NCBI GenBank assembly: GCA_964035545.1
Contig: OZ037773.1
Span: 2,833,751 to 2,893,750, forward strand
Source: Bugula neritina
Taxonomy: Eukaryota > Bryozoa > Gymnolaemata > Cheilostomatida > Bugulidae
DNA length: 60,000 nucleotides
Direction: 5' to 3'
Shown here: one piece after another, positions 1-29,417 of the stretch
Numbering within the stretch: position 1 is the stretch's first letter
How the letters are laid out: every line of letters starts with the position of its first letter
Program-made: the position numbers and the translations under genes
The notes under the pieces: generated by a model
The model's input: only the letters and a program-made list of their open reading frames with translations
Databases searched by the model: none
What the model was told of the DNA's origin: nothing

Positions 1-550
1 AAAACATTTATTTGGAAAATGGACAAATTATCACTGAAAACTCGAAAATAAATGTTTGGAAAATGACTTTTGGAAAAGGAAGAATATTCAACATGGCCTA
101 GTCTGAAAGGAGTGTTCAGCATCTGGTTGGGTCGAAAATAGCTTTTTGCAAACATGGGCAATTTAAAATTTGAACTATTCGGTAACCAATTTTATCCAGG
201 ATAGCCTAACTGATTCGGCCTTTATATTTATTGTTGAAAGTCATTTTGAACCAGGCCAGATGCTGAACACCCTCTCAGGACTAGGCCATGTTTTCCAAAC
301 GTCTATTTCCCACAAGTTTATTTTCCAATTGTTCATTTCCTAAAGGTATTGTTTCAAGTTGTCTATTGGTGAGTTGTCCATTTTTCAAACAGGTGTTTTC
401 CAATTGTCATTTTTGAATATTTGCAGATTTGCACAGCACACATATATATAACTGAAATAAACTAAACTACACATAAACAATAAGGAAATGAAATATGTAA
501 ACAACTGTCATCAACAAACTAAACTATATACATATCTGTTCAAGACTTAC

Positions 551-17068
<16,518 letters not shown>

Positions 17069-18300
17069 CTTTACTTCAGACAGTTAGTGACAGCAGGCAG
17101 TAAATTGGCTCTACAGACAGTTTGATGCTGTTGACCGCACCCTCTCTCTTAGCGTGGCCGGCTTCAAAATGACTCTCTATATCGTAGGTCATGTGACCTC
17201 GGGAAATGAAGCAATAGTAGAATATCATTCATAAGGATTAGAATGGACAATGTAGGAGCATTAGCCAGCATTGTTCAGCACACAATACAGAGCTCTATGT
17301 GTAAACAAAAGTATGCAATGATGTTCAATAGAACATATTACATTGTATAAATGGAACAGCAAAGAAAGGTGCATTGAGTCAACGAATTGGTAAACAATAT
17401 CGCACTCAATTTAAGAATGTGTAACTCCAGACAAGCTATGCATATATTTTCAGCCTGTTAACCAACAAGTGTGTAACCATGCTATTGTTGTTGACAATAA
17501 CAACAAAATATATCAGCTGAACAATTTTGTTTATATGCACACAATTTTTCATCAAAAAGTAATACAGAAACAAAGTATAGCACTTTCTCTTAAATAACCA
17601 AAAACTTTCTTGCAAAAAGAAAGGATATTAATTTGTTGAAAATTCACTAATGTTTTCTAATTTTTCTTACCTGCACTTTTTACACAGTTATGTGTGTTGT
17701 GTGCGCTTTCACAGGTGGTACACCTGTCAAACGTTCTCAGAATGTAAAATATTGCTACAATTAGATATCAACCAACAACGGACATCAAAAGAAACCTTTT
17801 GAATGAAATGTAAAAACCATCAGATAGGTATGTAGTGCTCACCCTTTATTCACAGTAATTGTCCTTATACAATAGTATGTTTTCTTAAAGGTGATCAATA
17901 ATACAAGCAATTGTTGATTGTATTTGGCGGCAAATAAACAATATCAAATTCCGTTCTATAACTACAAGCTGCAATCTCCCAAAAGTATTTCACTAGTCAC
18001 ATCGAAAATGCTTTCTAATGTATAGTAAACTAAGCAAACGTGACTGATAAATGGAAGTACATTAATTCAAAATCTGTTGAGACTCAACAAAACTTTCAGC
18101 TCAAATTTTAAAGAAATTTAAGCAGCTTTGAATAAGTTTGTTTAAAAGTTTCAACTTGGCATTTGAAGTGCAAAGAGATTGTTGACATGGCTAAATATGC
18201 TAGCAAAGTAAAATAGAATGAAACAAGTGCAGTGCTTGCTTTCGTTGAATGGGAACAGGCTTAGCTTGCAAAGAGCTAAAAATATAACTTAGCAGACAAT
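17069..18300. other. Upstream region of the cysteine-rich gene
   Basis: No gene seen. It should hold the minus-strand gene's promoter and 5' UTR, but no convincing TATA box or start site could be placed. Confidence 0.4.
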
Positions 18301-19090
18301 CACCGGCTTTCCATGTACCGATCTCAGATCGATCTCGCTGAGATCGATCTGAGAAATGTGCTGATCAGATCGATCGTTTTTCCATGAGAGTGTCAGATCG
18401 ATCTAGCGGAGTTGCCTCCTCTTAAGTGAAGAGTACTTTAATATTATATTTTTTAACCCACCTGGGTGATTCAAGCTAATGCTTTTGAAAAAACAAAATT
18501 TCCATAGTCTAAAATTCAGTGCCAGCTATAAACTCTACGCAGTAAAGCTTTTAGTAAGAAGTAATTTAGCCAACTTAAGATAATTCATTTTAATATTTTA
18601 GTTTGACAGCTTATATAAAATTAATAGCTGTTGTGCAGATTATTCATAAACTTACAGGACTATTGGGCTTAAAAATAAGCAGCAAATAACTAATGAAAGT
18701 AAGTTTTACTAGCCATTTAAATTCAATTTAAATGCTCCTACTTTTTCCACCTTCTACCGTCTATAATTTTATATAATTGAGTTTGTTTAATCATAGTACT
18801 GAAAGTCAAAGTTTTGGCATCTGAAAATGTGGCTATAGTAATTATTAAGTAATTTGCTTAGTAATTACCAATAAATTATCATTTTTATTAGCGGCGACAT
18901 TTTAGCGAACAGTCTTTTTCTATTTCTCAGATCGAACTTTCGTCTTTCCATGACCTTATTGCCTTGAGATCGATCTGAGTTCGAGCTCTACAGACCGACC
19001 AGCTCAGAACGACTGAGATCGATCTTTAGCGTCTTTCCATGGATCGATCTCAGCGAGATCGATCTGAGATCGGTACATGGAAAGCCGGTG
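18301..19090. mobile_element. Non-autonomous DNA transposon with 49-bp perfect terminal inverted repeats
   Basis: The left end CACCGGCTTTCCATGTACCG continues for 49 bp that recur exactly inverted at 19,042-19,090. Within the arms GATCGATC palindromes repeat, so each arm also folds on itself. Both sides are flanked by AAT, a possible 3-bp target duplication. The 690-bp interior is AT-rich and has no transposase. A CAC...GTG terminus with 3-bp duplication would suit a CACTA/EnSpm-like or Harbinger-like family; this is not settled. Confidence 0.85.
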
Positions 19091-19093
19091 AAT

Positions 19094-20319
19094 GTTAGTT
19101 TCTCCAAAGCAATAGTCTGAGGCTGGAAAAGGTCAAGCAGTCCGGAAAAGGTCAAACCATTGGCTATGTGCAACGCATTCAGCCATGAACCACCTTTTCA
19201 TATGATTTTGGCAGCTATGGAGTTTGAAGTGTAGCTGCAAGTACTTGTCGGAATTAAAGGCACTAAACAAACTACTCTTGTGAGTTCACTCCTTAGTAAG
19301 ACTAGATCGAGTAGGTTTAAGAAAGGAATTTACTACCAGCCTTGTCCAAATAATATATTTTCAAGTCAATTAGCAAGTGTGAACACGGATTTCAGTTTTT
19401 ACCAAAACAAAATGAACTGATTTTCAACCCATAAGCATGAATGACCTTTTTAACAAAAATTAGGGTTTGAGCTTGCAAAACAGTAAAAGAGAAGTTATTA
19501 AGAAGAATGTTATTTAAAGTTGAATCTAATACACATAATTAAAAGAACTACTTTTGCACAAATCACGTTGAGAATTATGTAATAAACTAGGTTTGGGGTT
19601 GCGCAAAAGTTTTTAAAAATGTCTCAAGCTAAAATTTCAAAGGGGATACGGTATATATATACGATTGCGAGTACATTACAAGAGAAACTGAGCTTTGTGC
19701 ACCATCTTGTATACACACCATTATAAAGGATTTTATTTCCTTAGCGTCAGCTCAAGTTTGCTACTAAGATACACTTGGAGTTATTAGCATAAGAAAATAT
19801 CTGCCAACAATGGGTTATTATATCCACCATTGAAAGAAATCCCAGTGGTGTGAAATTACAATAATTTGTATAGTGAATGGTAAAATAATAGCAGAATATG
19901 ATTACACTTGATGAATTACATTTGAACAAATCCTATGCTTTAACTAGGTCAGCATAGATCTAATGACCTAGAAGGCGCGGAACAATTTTAAGTAGGAAAA
20001 ATGGATCTTTAAAAATTTTTAAAAGCTGGAAAAATAACAGAACCTGCACTGGATAGCCGAAGATAACATTCAAAACTCAAAGCACTTATGACAAAAAAAT
20101 AAAAAAACTAGGAATATTTTCTACTCAATTAGAAGAACACTAGCTCAGTGTGTGCAACTTTAGAAAAATGGTAAATGTTTTATATCAGAGTTGTCTGCCT
20201 TGTTTTGGTGTGTAAATTGGTTACTTTGTATTCAAAGCACTGCAAACATACACTTGCTGAAACCTGTCATAGCTATACATAACATAAGCTTGTTTACCTG
20301 TCATAAACCTTTCAGATTT
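19094..20319. other. Intergenic DNA
   Basis: AT-rich, with only short open frames that do not resemble proteins. Nothing further seen. Confidence 0.4.
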
Positions 20320-20576
20320 AGTACTACTACTACTACTACCAGTACTACTACTACCACTACTAATACTACCGCAATCACTACTACTGCCAGTACAACTACC
20401 AGTACTACTACTACCAGTACTACTACTACCAGTACTACTACTACCAGTACTACTACCACTTCTACTAATACTACCACAATCACTACTACTGCCAGTACTG
20501 CTGCTACTGCCAGTACCACTACTACTGCCAGTACTGCTGCTACTACTACTATTACTGCAAATACTAGTACTAGGCT
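20320..20576. repeat. ACT/AGT trinucleotide repeat
   Basis: Degenerate tandem ACT with ACC, GCC and CAGT variants. Open frames here (poly-Thr one way, poly-Val the other) are artefacts of the repeat; no splice context or start links them to a gene. Confidence 0.9.
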
Positions 20577-20834
20577 ACTAGTACCATATGAGGGAACTCA
20601 GCACACTAGTTAACAATACAAATAATAATGTATTCTATTGAATGTGCAATTTGATTTCAGTTATTGATTTCAGGTTACATAACACTGCATCTGCTACACA
20701 CAGCAGTAAAATTAGATGACCAACAGTATAGTTGACTGGAATGTGACAGAGCCTTAGCAGCAGTATCTCCTTTTTGAGATTGAGGATAAAAATTGTGCAA
20801 TAAATAAGGAAAAACATATTTAGTTGGAGTAAAG

Positions 20835-20840
20835 TTTATT
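20835..20840 (-). terminator. Possible HYPK polyadenylation signal
   Basis: AATAAA on the minus strand, about 280 bp after the HYPK stop. One of few in this interval; chosen by position only. Confidence 0.3.
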
Positions 20841-21116
20841 TCATATGTCAGTAATGACTATTTAAAACATTAAGACAAAGCCACTAGAATTTTAAAACAG
20901 AACAGGCAAAATGCATGAGCAGACAAATTCAAAATGTATGACAGAAAAATGCTTCAGTTCCAACATAAAATATAATAAAGTATTGGAAACTTCCATGAAG
21001 TGGCAGTTTATGAGACCCCAAAACTGTACAAGGTTGTTACAATTGATTGTAAATAATTAGCTAAAATATTACATTACCTGATATATTAATTGGTCAGCTA
21101 AATTAATGCTGATACA

Positions 21117-22353
21117 TCAATTGGTTAATTCAATTAATGCTGACACAACATTACCTTGATGCTCTTTCAATTTCCTCTCTGCCAGTAACTTACTGATTTC
21201 CATCTCATGCGCCTGCGAGGGAATTTATATAAGAATTAGTTGTGCAATTGGGAGTTGTGAGCTCATGTCTATAACATTACATTGATACATGAAAGCAGTT
21301 TATGGTATAGTTCAAGGATTACTATGCACGAGAAAAAACCTCAAACAAGATTCCAGTCAATTTATATTTTTTGTAGCCTAATAGTATGACTGGGGCAAAA
21401 TAACAGACTAGCTTGGAAAGATGAAAATGTATAATTGCAGGTAACTTTAAAGTGAATAATGATGTATTATAACAACTAAAGAAAATTGATGGGTTAAAAT
21501 AAATCGTAAGTTCCATATTATAATGTGTTGAGTATATGCTACATCCATATTATAATGTGTTGAATAATATATGCAACATTTATATTATAGTATTGTACGT
21601 GTTGAGTAGTATATGTTATATTTATATTATACGTGTTGAGTAATACATGCTACATATATATTTACCTAGACCTGCGTCATGCCTGTGGAAGACATAATCT
21701 GGTATACTTATACTCTGCCTAACCCTCAATAATACTCCAATCTAACACAGCCAAGACTTACTATAAGGTCAACGTCCTCCTGCTTGACCTTCACCTTTGA
21801 GATCTCTTTTTCCCGTGCTGCACGCTGCATCGCCTGCTCCTGCTTCCTTTCCAGGACTAATTTCATCGTCTATAGAATAAACAAGGGTGAGGAAAGCTGC
21901 AGTATATGAGTACCTAAAGCCATGATATTGTGACCAGTTGAAGAATATTACTAAATTCTTAATAATGTAGAAATTTGTTGCCATGGGTGTAAGGAATGTC
22001 GTTGGTGCATTAAGTTATAACACATCAACAACTTTATAGTGCTAAAAAAGTGTAAGTATAAAATATAGAAATAAAACAAAGGAGCATAGGAAGGAGTAGC
22101 AGGAATATGTAGAGTGTATAAAGTAATTGCAAGAAAATATAATAGGCACATAAGGGACAAATCCAAGATAAAGCTACTAGCTAACCTTTTGAATATCTTG
22201 AGCAGAGATTTCTTGCTCTTCAACATAGTCTGTCACTTTCTCCAGGTCGGCAGCACCATCATTATGTTTACCCTTTAGAGACTTACCCTGTGTCTGGTCA
22301 TCGCCCTCGTCTTCTACCTCCGCTGCCTTCGGCTTACTTTTCTTGGCAGACAT
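21117..22353 (-). CDS. HYPK: Huntingtin-interacting protein K homologue, 3 exons
   Basis: Exons 22186-22353, 21762-21869 and 21117-21212 join in phase 0 to 123 codons, close to the usual length of about 120-130. HYPK is a small chaperone-like protein that binds and regulates the ribosome-associated NatA N-terminal acetyltransferase (NAA10/NAA15). Recognised by HNDGAADLEKVTDYVEEQEI in exon 1, a charged helical middle with SKVKVKQEDVDLI in exon 2, and the UBA-like C-terminus HEMEISKLLAERKL followed by NVVSALIELTN and a stop in exon 3. The N-terminal 30 residues are Lys/Glu/Asp-rich and unlike vertebrate HYPK. The start is the first in-frame ATG; it is followed by Lys-rich sequence and lies just before the conserved part. 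Confidence 0.93.
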
Positions 22354-22989
22354 TATTTATGGTTGAAAGTTGAGGCTATAGTTTTACTAAAAGCATGGCA
22401 ATTGCTTGAATTACCAGCCTAAATGGACTAAAAGTGGAAACCACTTGTACAGCAATAACTCTTCCAACAGTTAGTAGAATATGGTATGTTATCAGAAACT
22501 ATCTTGACCAGATTTGTCGCTACTATTTTACCAATCTACTATTATGCCAATCGAAGAACGCAGCACAATTATGATAGCACAATGCACATATGTGGAAGGG
22601 GGTTAGAACATTGAAAACTAAATTATTTTTGATTGGTGTGTCAACTGCTTGGCTTTTTGCTATTATGTTATGAAAATGACAAAAAGAAATTTTCAAAACA
22701 GTGATCTTGGTGAAACTGAGCAGGTACATTTATACGAGTATTATTGTATAGCGGTGATATTATTTACTGGAATAAAACTGAAAAACATCATAGAAACATA
22801 CTGAGCTAGCCAGCCAAAACTAATACAAACAGTGTAAATTAGTATCAAGACAAATCTAACCCAAAGTAAAGCAAGCATTTTAGTTGTACCTAGCTATTGG
22901 GTTACTATAAATATCGATATGGAATTGGTTTCTTAATTGCAGAAACTTAAAGGATATGTATAGCTAGGCAAAGAATTAACATTGGAACC

Positions 22990-24620
22990 ATGAATATTGG
23001 CTTCACAATAAAACCCTAGATGTTAAGATAATATATTAATGTTAATATTAAAATTACGAGTAATATGAATAATTATATACTATATATAGTATTCAATGCA
23101 ACAATGAATATTATAACAACATAAATTATAATTATAATATACCATATTGATAATATTTTAATGACAATTTTAGTCAGTTATATTCATATTAAACAGTAAT
23201 ATAATAAAAATACATCAATTTTATATTCATAGTCATATTGAGATGTTTTTGACTTGCTAATATTGATGTTCAAAATTATTATTAGTGTTACTATTAGTAC
23301 TACTAATAATGATAGTCTATAATACCAATATTTATATAGACTATAGATATTGTTATACATATTGTGACTACTTGAATTAATTTGTAAATTAAATATTGCT
23401 ATGCCTATAGCAATAGACATAGTAAAAATAAAGTATTACTATATCATTGTGATTAAGTTCAATATTAATAGTATCAAGAAATTTAAATGAATCGGAATTA
23501 AACTTAAAGTACATGCAATATTTCATCAGTTAGTTTATTTCAAAATTTAATGATTTATTATAATCATAATAATGGTGATTATCACTGTGACATTCAGCAG
23601 CAAAATGAAAATCACTATGATCATCATTATTACTTTATCACAGTATGAATAACAATATCATTTTCATTATCATTATGATCATCGGTCATCAGTGTGAGTA
23701 TCAGTATTACTATCAGTAAAAGTATATGACATTCTGATTCAGTTTGAGTTTCATTAAGAATTTAATTGACTATGACTCAGAGTCAGTATCAGTATGATTA
23801 AATTGCTATGAGTATGACTGTCAGTGTAAGAACATCAGTATAAGTATCAACATGAGTAAGACTAAGACTCAGAAGAGTCTAACTCTGCAGTATATATGAG
23901 CACGACTCACTAATCACGATCAGTATAAATACAATAATCTTATTTTAATCTATGTCACATAGCATCAATCATTCAAATTCAATGTCAATGTCAATGTGAG
24001 ATAATATAATTATATTGATACTGATAGTGATATTGATATTCCAGTTCCTAGTGAATATCAATATGAGATTTTAATTTATGATAATAATAAATAAAATGAA
24101 ATTATAAATAATAAATACATTTAATTTTATAAATTTAAATTCAGATCAACTATCAATATAATTACTATTAAAATAGTAATTTAAAATTGATATTCACTCA
24201 TTTAAATCAAATTGAAATTATTTGTTAGTTGTGACCACCAGTAAAACTAAATGTAATAGTAATACTAATACTTATGCCAATACTAATAGTAATAGTCAAT
24301 ACTAGAAGTAGATATAAATTACAAATTAAAACTTATAGCCAAAATTAAAGTATAATAAAATTAAATATAAATATTATTATCAATAATACTTTGAAATTAA
24401 ATTAGTAATTTTAATTTATTAATTTTAAAAATAAATACTAAAAGTAAAAGTAAAAGTAAATACTAAATAGAAAATAAGTCGCTGAGAAAAGTATGAAACG
24501 TTCTACCACAAAATAAAAAATTAAAATCGTCATAAAGCTACTTACTATTAGTTAATGAAAATTTAGGAAATCTAATCAATGCTATAGTTATAATAATAGT
24601 AATAAAACACTTTCAACAAC
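22990..24620. repeat. Very AT-rich degenerate simple sequence
   Basis: A long tract made of drifting short words such as TATTAGTATTAC, ATCATTATGATC and AGTATGACTG, with no clear unit. No gene seen; 22,354-22,990 just upstream of HYPK is ordinary AT-rich DNA. A similar tract lies at 51,400-53,290. Confidence 0.6.
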
Positions 24621-25992
24621 CATGCAAGTAACTACAAGGATTCCTCGATTGAAATCTGGAAATGCCAAAACCGTGCTTTGTTCCGCAATAAAAAATTCAA
24701 AGTAGTAAAGAGTACTAATAAATTGTGTTACAATAACATTAAAACATTTAAATGTATCTTTTTTCAGATAATTAGATTTTTTTTCAACAAATTCGCAATC
24801 ATTTCATTTATCCATGTCATTGCAGCAGACAATCTCTTTATAGTCTATATTCTATAATCTAGAACTATCCAGATTACAAGCACTATGATAAACATTTTGA
24901 TTACAACTGCATAGAAATTCACACCTTTATCCAGAGAATCAAGCTTATTACTTATAATATTATGAGCTCTGCAGATTTTGCTAAAATCCTGCAGATGACA
25001 TCGAATTTTTGCATACTTTCCCATCTGCCTTCTGTACAGCTTATAAGCAAAATACTTGGACAATTTGCCACCAACATACATACAGAAGGGCTTACAATTT
25101 CTCTAATATTAACTAATATATTATTATACAATGCATATTTCATTACTAGATGCTTTTCTAGACACATGCGCGCTTTACCTAATAAATTCTAAACCTTTTT
25201 GAAATGAACCCATAACTGCAGAACCCAAAACTACAGTTTAAAGACGAGACCAGCAGTTGAAAAAGACATGCCAATTGGAAGAAGCTTGGATTATGTTTCT
25301 GGGGTATATATAGTATGAGAGTACCATAAAACCAAGTACAAGATATAACAGTACTAATGAGTGTATCAAGTAAACGTTTTTGTACCTGGTTTTGGATTTA
25401 GTCACTCATATTATATATACACAAATGATAGACTGTAAATGTGTTGTGCTTATAGGTGGGGAAAGTGACTCCTACTGTGAATATTATTCTGATTATTACA
25501 ACAGTTGCAGAATACAGCCAATACCATTCAGGAAGCAGCTAAGCTGCAGCTGGAGTGCAAAGAATTGTTTCATATCTCAAATAGTCACCAGTGGCTAATT
25601 TTAGAAGCCCTAGACTTGCAGGAAACCAGGCTATGCTGTATCCAGGACAGGTGATATGTAGCAAGTCCAGCTGTATTTTAATGACCTTAGCCTACAGTTG
25701 TAGAGGGTTACATGGCTATGTCAATATGGTTGATCAAAACCTGGTAGGTTGTAGAGGATCTGAACTGGAAGTTATAGAGAAGACAACTTCTAACTATTGA
25801 TATACAGTAAAACCTATAGCTATTTAGCTGTTTAAATTTCATATAATGTGGTTTTCAAAATTAGGGCACTCAAACTGCACTTCAAACAATAGGACATAGA
25901 TTCCATTGATTAAATGAGACAAAGCAATTATGGCTGATAAAAGTGGAAAGGCAGGTTTCTTAGCCTATGTTTAGATAAATGAAGTTTCGAAA
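24621..25992. other. Intergenic DNA
   Basis: Open frames of 60-80 codons occur on both strands around 24,850-25,190 and 25,380-25,800, but they overlap each other, show no known motif and lack splice partners. Nothing supported. Confidence 0.4.
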
Positions 25993-26126
25993 GTTGCTAG
26001 AAGCAGCACCGAGTTGTTGTTAAGTGAGTACAGTAGCTAGGGATCTGGAGTTGAAGATTTGGGTTGAAACTCTAACCCTTGAGTACTGTACTCAATGAAC
26101 ATCAACTCGGTGCTGCTTCTAGCAAC
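25993..26126. repeat. Short inverted-repeat element with 24-bp arms
   Basis: GTTGCTAGAAGCAGCACCGA at 25,993 is inverted at 26,103-26,126, and the next bases (GAGTACAGTA / TACTGTACTC) pair too. Inside, GGGTTGAAACTC resembles a pol III B box. A related sequence with TCGGTGCTGCGTCTAGC lies at about 55,540-55,650 in an AQR intron. Confidence 0.65.
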
Positions 26127-27374
26127 TTTTGTGTAGGAATCTTTCTGTACTTCTAACAATTATAATGTCATGTTAGTGTTGCAGATGTAAAGTCGAGAGA
26201 CGTTTCTTGAACTACCAACTAAACTCAGGCCAGCTCAGTACATTGGTATTCAACAGCAGACAAGACCAGGTTTTCGGAAGATGCGAATATTGTTACTCAA
26301 TGAAGTTCAAAGCAATTCATTTAGATTCTAGATACACAAATTCACAGATTTTAGTAAAATTAATTATAGTTCTATCATGAGAGTTGTTTCATTTTGATCC
26401 ACGAAATACATTTAAGTGATATTCATTAAATCAATTTTAATTGTTGATGAAGACTGTACATTGTAAATCAAGTCCGATCATGATGTAGATATAAAATTAC
26501 AATAATTATAAATGCATAATTTCACTTTCAAATGTTATTAATTAATCCTAAGAGCAGGTGTGAAATTACTTCCCCTTTTCTGCTGTATTAGGCCTTTTTG
26601 CACATTGTTTTAGACTTGAGTTGCTATGGATTATCTAGCAACAAGCCAACTTGAGCCTTATAGCAATTTATTAGTCCACTTGCTGGAGTAGAGCTTTATT
26701 AAACTACCTGTATAAGAGTTGCTTTTATCATGTGAGTGAAGTACATGGAGAAATTGATGAAAGCCTGTGTTTTAGATTAGAAATGAAGCATAAGAAGTTA
26801 TGTTCTCTCGAGAATTTCAACCCGCGCCCCAAACCTAAATTGAATAATAAAATTAAAGAACTTGGGCTATCTCAATTTCTCCACTATTGCTCCTGCAAGT
26901 GTACAGAACCGCAGAGCTAGTATCAATGTGACAGACTGGCTAGCTAGCCCCCTACACAACCATGATAAACAAACGCATATTTTTGTCATTTACGGTGGAA
27001 GCCAAGTCAAGGGTGTTGGCAAACATCAACCTCATCAATAAGGTTTAATATTATAGCTGTTGCATTATCGCAAAGATTGAACTCTTGTCAAACTACGACC
27101 AGCTGAAACTGCTCCATTAGTACTGTTTGTTTTTTCTATTTAAAATACTGTACTAAATCCTTAGATATTGTAATAATTAATTTGCAGAGGTTAAACATTA
27201 GCTACGTGTAATGATCATAGTTGTAGCATTATGGAGTTATCATAACTTGATTACAGGTTGGATAGTTTACAGACTTACTATCTAGAATCTAAATGAATAG
27301 CAACGACTTAGAAAAAAATGTGAAAATAAGTAGTTTTAATAATATAAAGAACAACTCTTCAGACAGAACTGGGT

Positions 27375-27390
27375 GGCCCTGAAAAGGGCC
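27375..27390 (-). terminator. H2B histone 3' stem-loop
   Basis: GGCCCTTTTCAGGGCC on the minus strand, about 30 bp after the H2B stop: a 6-bp stem and 4-base loop, the SLBP site that replaces a poly(A) tail. A purine-rich TGAAGAGTTG follows at about 27,350, fitting the U7 pairing element. Confidence 0.95.
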
Positions 27391-27418
27391 GTGGGGGGGG
27401 GAGGAGGTTGCAGAATAA

Positions 27419-27787
27419 TTATTTGGAGCTGGTGTATTTAGTTACAGCCTTTGTACCCTCAGATACAGCATGCTTAGCCAACTCTCCTGGGAGAATCAGC
27501 CTCACAGCAGTTTGGACCTCTCGGCTAGTAATGGTGGATCTCTTGTTGTAGTGAGCAAGTCTTGATGCTTCACCAGCAATTCTTTCAAACACATCATTGA
27601 CAAAGCTGTTCATGATGCTCATGGCTTTGCTGGACACACCAGTGTCGGGGTGCACTTGCTTCAATACCTTGTAGATGTAGATACCATAGCTCTCTTTTCT
27701 TTTCCTCCTCTTTTTCTTATCTCCAGTGCGGGCTGCTTTAGCCTTTCCCGCTTTCTTTGCGCCTTTAGAACTCACTTTAGGAGGCAT
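27419..27787 (-). CDS. H2B: Histone H2B
   Basis: 122 codons with no intron. Basic N-tail starting [15 protein letters not shown], then the histone fold and the invariant end AVTKYTSSK, which holds the lysine that is normally ubiquitinated. [20 protein letters not shown] and [15 protein letters not shown] are typical H2B core. It is a replication-type gene by its 3' stem-loop. It forms a divergent pair with H2A, with 298 bp between the two starts. Confidence 0.98.
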   Translation of the reverse strand: MPPKVSSKGAKKAGKAKAARTGDKKKRRKRKESYGIYIYKVLKQVHPDTGVSSKAMSIMNSFVNDVFERIAGEASRLAHYNKRSTITSREVQTAVRLILPGELAKHAVSEGTKAVTKYTSSK

Positions 27788-27840
27788 GTTGAATGATTGT
27801 GATAAACAATGATGAATGCCTAGTTCAGCGGTTACGCGTG

Positions 27841-27865
27841 TTTATATCTAAAAGCATATGCAAAT
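27841..27865 (-). promoter_or_regulatory. H2B promoter: TATA box and octamer
   Basis: On the minus strand ATATAAA (27841-27847) lies 54 bp upstream of the start codon, and ATTTGCAT (27858-27865) lies ten bases further up. This octamer is the Oct-1 site characteristic of H2B promoters in many animals. Confidence 0.75.
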
Positions 27866-28012
27866 TAGATAGTTCTACGCGTTTCATTGGACCACAATGA
27901 GAAGCCGTTTCTAAACTTATATTAGCTGGCACTCAGTTGAATAAACCCCACTAAGACGTTCGTTATAACATATCGTTCTCTTATTGGATAATTTCTAACT
28001 ATAATTCATGGA

Positions 28013-28020
28013 TATAAATA
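28013..28020 (+). promoter_or_regulatory. H2A TATA box
   Basis: TATAAATA, 65 bp upstream of the H2A start. ATTGG (inverted CCAAT) at about 27,983 and 27,896 lies between the two divergent genes and could serve either. Confidence 0.75.
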
Positions 28021-28085
28021 CCAAGGGCACTACTTAACTATACACCACTTAGCAACTGCCTGCTACTAATACTAGTACTTTCAAA

Positions 28086-28463
28086 ATGTCCGGAAGAGGA
28101 AAAGGAGGAAAGGCCAAGGGAAAGAGCAAGACCAGGTCTTCAAGAGCTGGACTGCAATTCCCAGTGGGTAGAATCCATCGTCTTCTCCGCAAGGGTAACT
28201 ACGCTGAAAGAGTTGGTGCAGGTGCACCAGTCTACCTTGCAGCAGTGATGGAGTACTTGGCTGCTGAAGTTTTGGAGTTGGCAGGAAATGCAGCAAGAGA
28301 TAACAAGAAGACCAGAATTATTCCTCGTCACCTGCAGCTGGCCATCCGAAATGACGAAGAGTTGAACAGACTCTTGGGAGGAGTCACCATTGCTCAAGGT
28401 GGTGTCTTGCCCAACATCCAAGCTGTGCTGCTACCCAGCAAGACCAAGAAAGCTGCTGCATAA
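28086..28463 (+). CDS. H2A: Histone H2A
   Basis: 125 codons with no intron. N-tail [20 protein letters not shown], then the core with the acidic-patch residues in [17 protein letters not shown] and [11 protein letters not shown]. The C-terminus [11 protein letters not shown] has no SQ motif, so it is canonical H2A and not H2A.X, and it is not H2A.Z-like. Paired divergently with H2B. Confidence 0.98.
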   Translation: MSGRGKGGKAKGKSKTRSSRAGLQFPVGRIHRLLRKGNYAERVGAGAPVYLAAVMEYLAAEVLELAGNAARDNKKTRIIPRHLQLAIRNDEELNRLLGGVTIAQGGVLPNIQAVLLPSKTKKAAA

Positions 28464-28492
28464 ATACTAAAATTAAAATTGTTAAACCCAAC

Positions 28493-28508
28493 GGCCCTTT
28501 TCAGGGCC
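28493..28508 (+). terminator. H2A histone 3' stem-loop
   Basis: GGCCCTTTTCAGGGCC about 30 bp after the stop, followed by CAAAGAGTGTT, a likely U7 (histone downstream element) site. Confidence 0.95.
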
Positions 28509-28511
28509 ATC

Positions 28512-29410
28512 ATTTCTTTTCAAAGAGTGTTCCTATTCTATTACGTAGTCCAAAAGTCTCTGCTTCTAGATTTAATTAGTAGTTCCAGTCACTAATAGCT
28601 TTAGTTGCCAACTGTGCTGTTCAGGCAGCAGTAATATATTCACTATATTGTACTTTTTAGAAATGGTATTTGAAAGTTCTAATATACAACATAAGTAATT
28701 CTTTTAGTTGTAGAACTTCATTAGTTAGTATCAATGTTCTCATCTTTTTAACCACTGCTCCCCTTTGACACTTGTGTTTTTAGTTTGTAGTTCAGGAAAA
28801 AAATACACAACTATACAGCAGTAATTGCCATAAACATAGACTGAAGAGCCTGCTTTTTGCTAGCATTGGCAGTTGTGCGTATGCCCCATTTATTATGTTG
28901 ATTCTATACGTGCATATCGAGTGCCATAATTTGTAAGAATACAAAATTTTGAACTACATATAAACCCAAAGCTATAAAATGTAACGGTGATAAGTTTTTA
29001 CATGTGCTTTAGAATATCTCGGGTATTTATGTTTTGATCTTTTGATCATCAATCAGTTCGATTCACTGTGTGCCTCTAATCATGACAGGCAAATTTAGTA
29101 TGTTCACTATTTACTGTGGCAGAATGAGTGTAGGGCGATGTGAACAAGAATCTAAAATCTAAATAATCACTACTTTGGACAGTGCATAGCAGGATCTGAT
29201 TTACTTTATATTCGATCACCAATATTACCAGTAAAAAACTATGCAGCCATGCCACACAAGCTACTGCTATCAACAATGAAATAATAAAAAATTATTCAAC
29301 GAGCATAGAACACAATAGTTATCAACGATATTCAATGTCGCCGTTACGTTAGATATACTTATACTCTTATAGTACTACTACTAGTAACAAAGAACACAAA
29401 ACTTTGGTAA
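28512..29410. other. Spacer between the two histone pairs
   Basis: About 900 bp of AT-rich DNA with no gene seen. No H1 gene is present here. Confidence 0.5.
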
Positions 29411-29417
29411 AATGGGT

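Noticed and set aside
20191-20613. Thr-rich plus-strand and Val-rich minus-strand open frames
   Set aside because: Pure trinucleotide repeat with no signal peptide, cysteine module or splice partner, although it superficially resembles the Thr linkers of the neighbouring gene.
24845-25800. Open frames of 60-78 codons on both strands
   Set aside because: Overlapping frames on opposite strands, no motif, no splice sites joining them to anything and AT-rich composition.
26732-26920. 62-codon plus-strand open frame
   Set aside because: It lies within a dispersed repeat that also occurs near 5,210 and 8,276.
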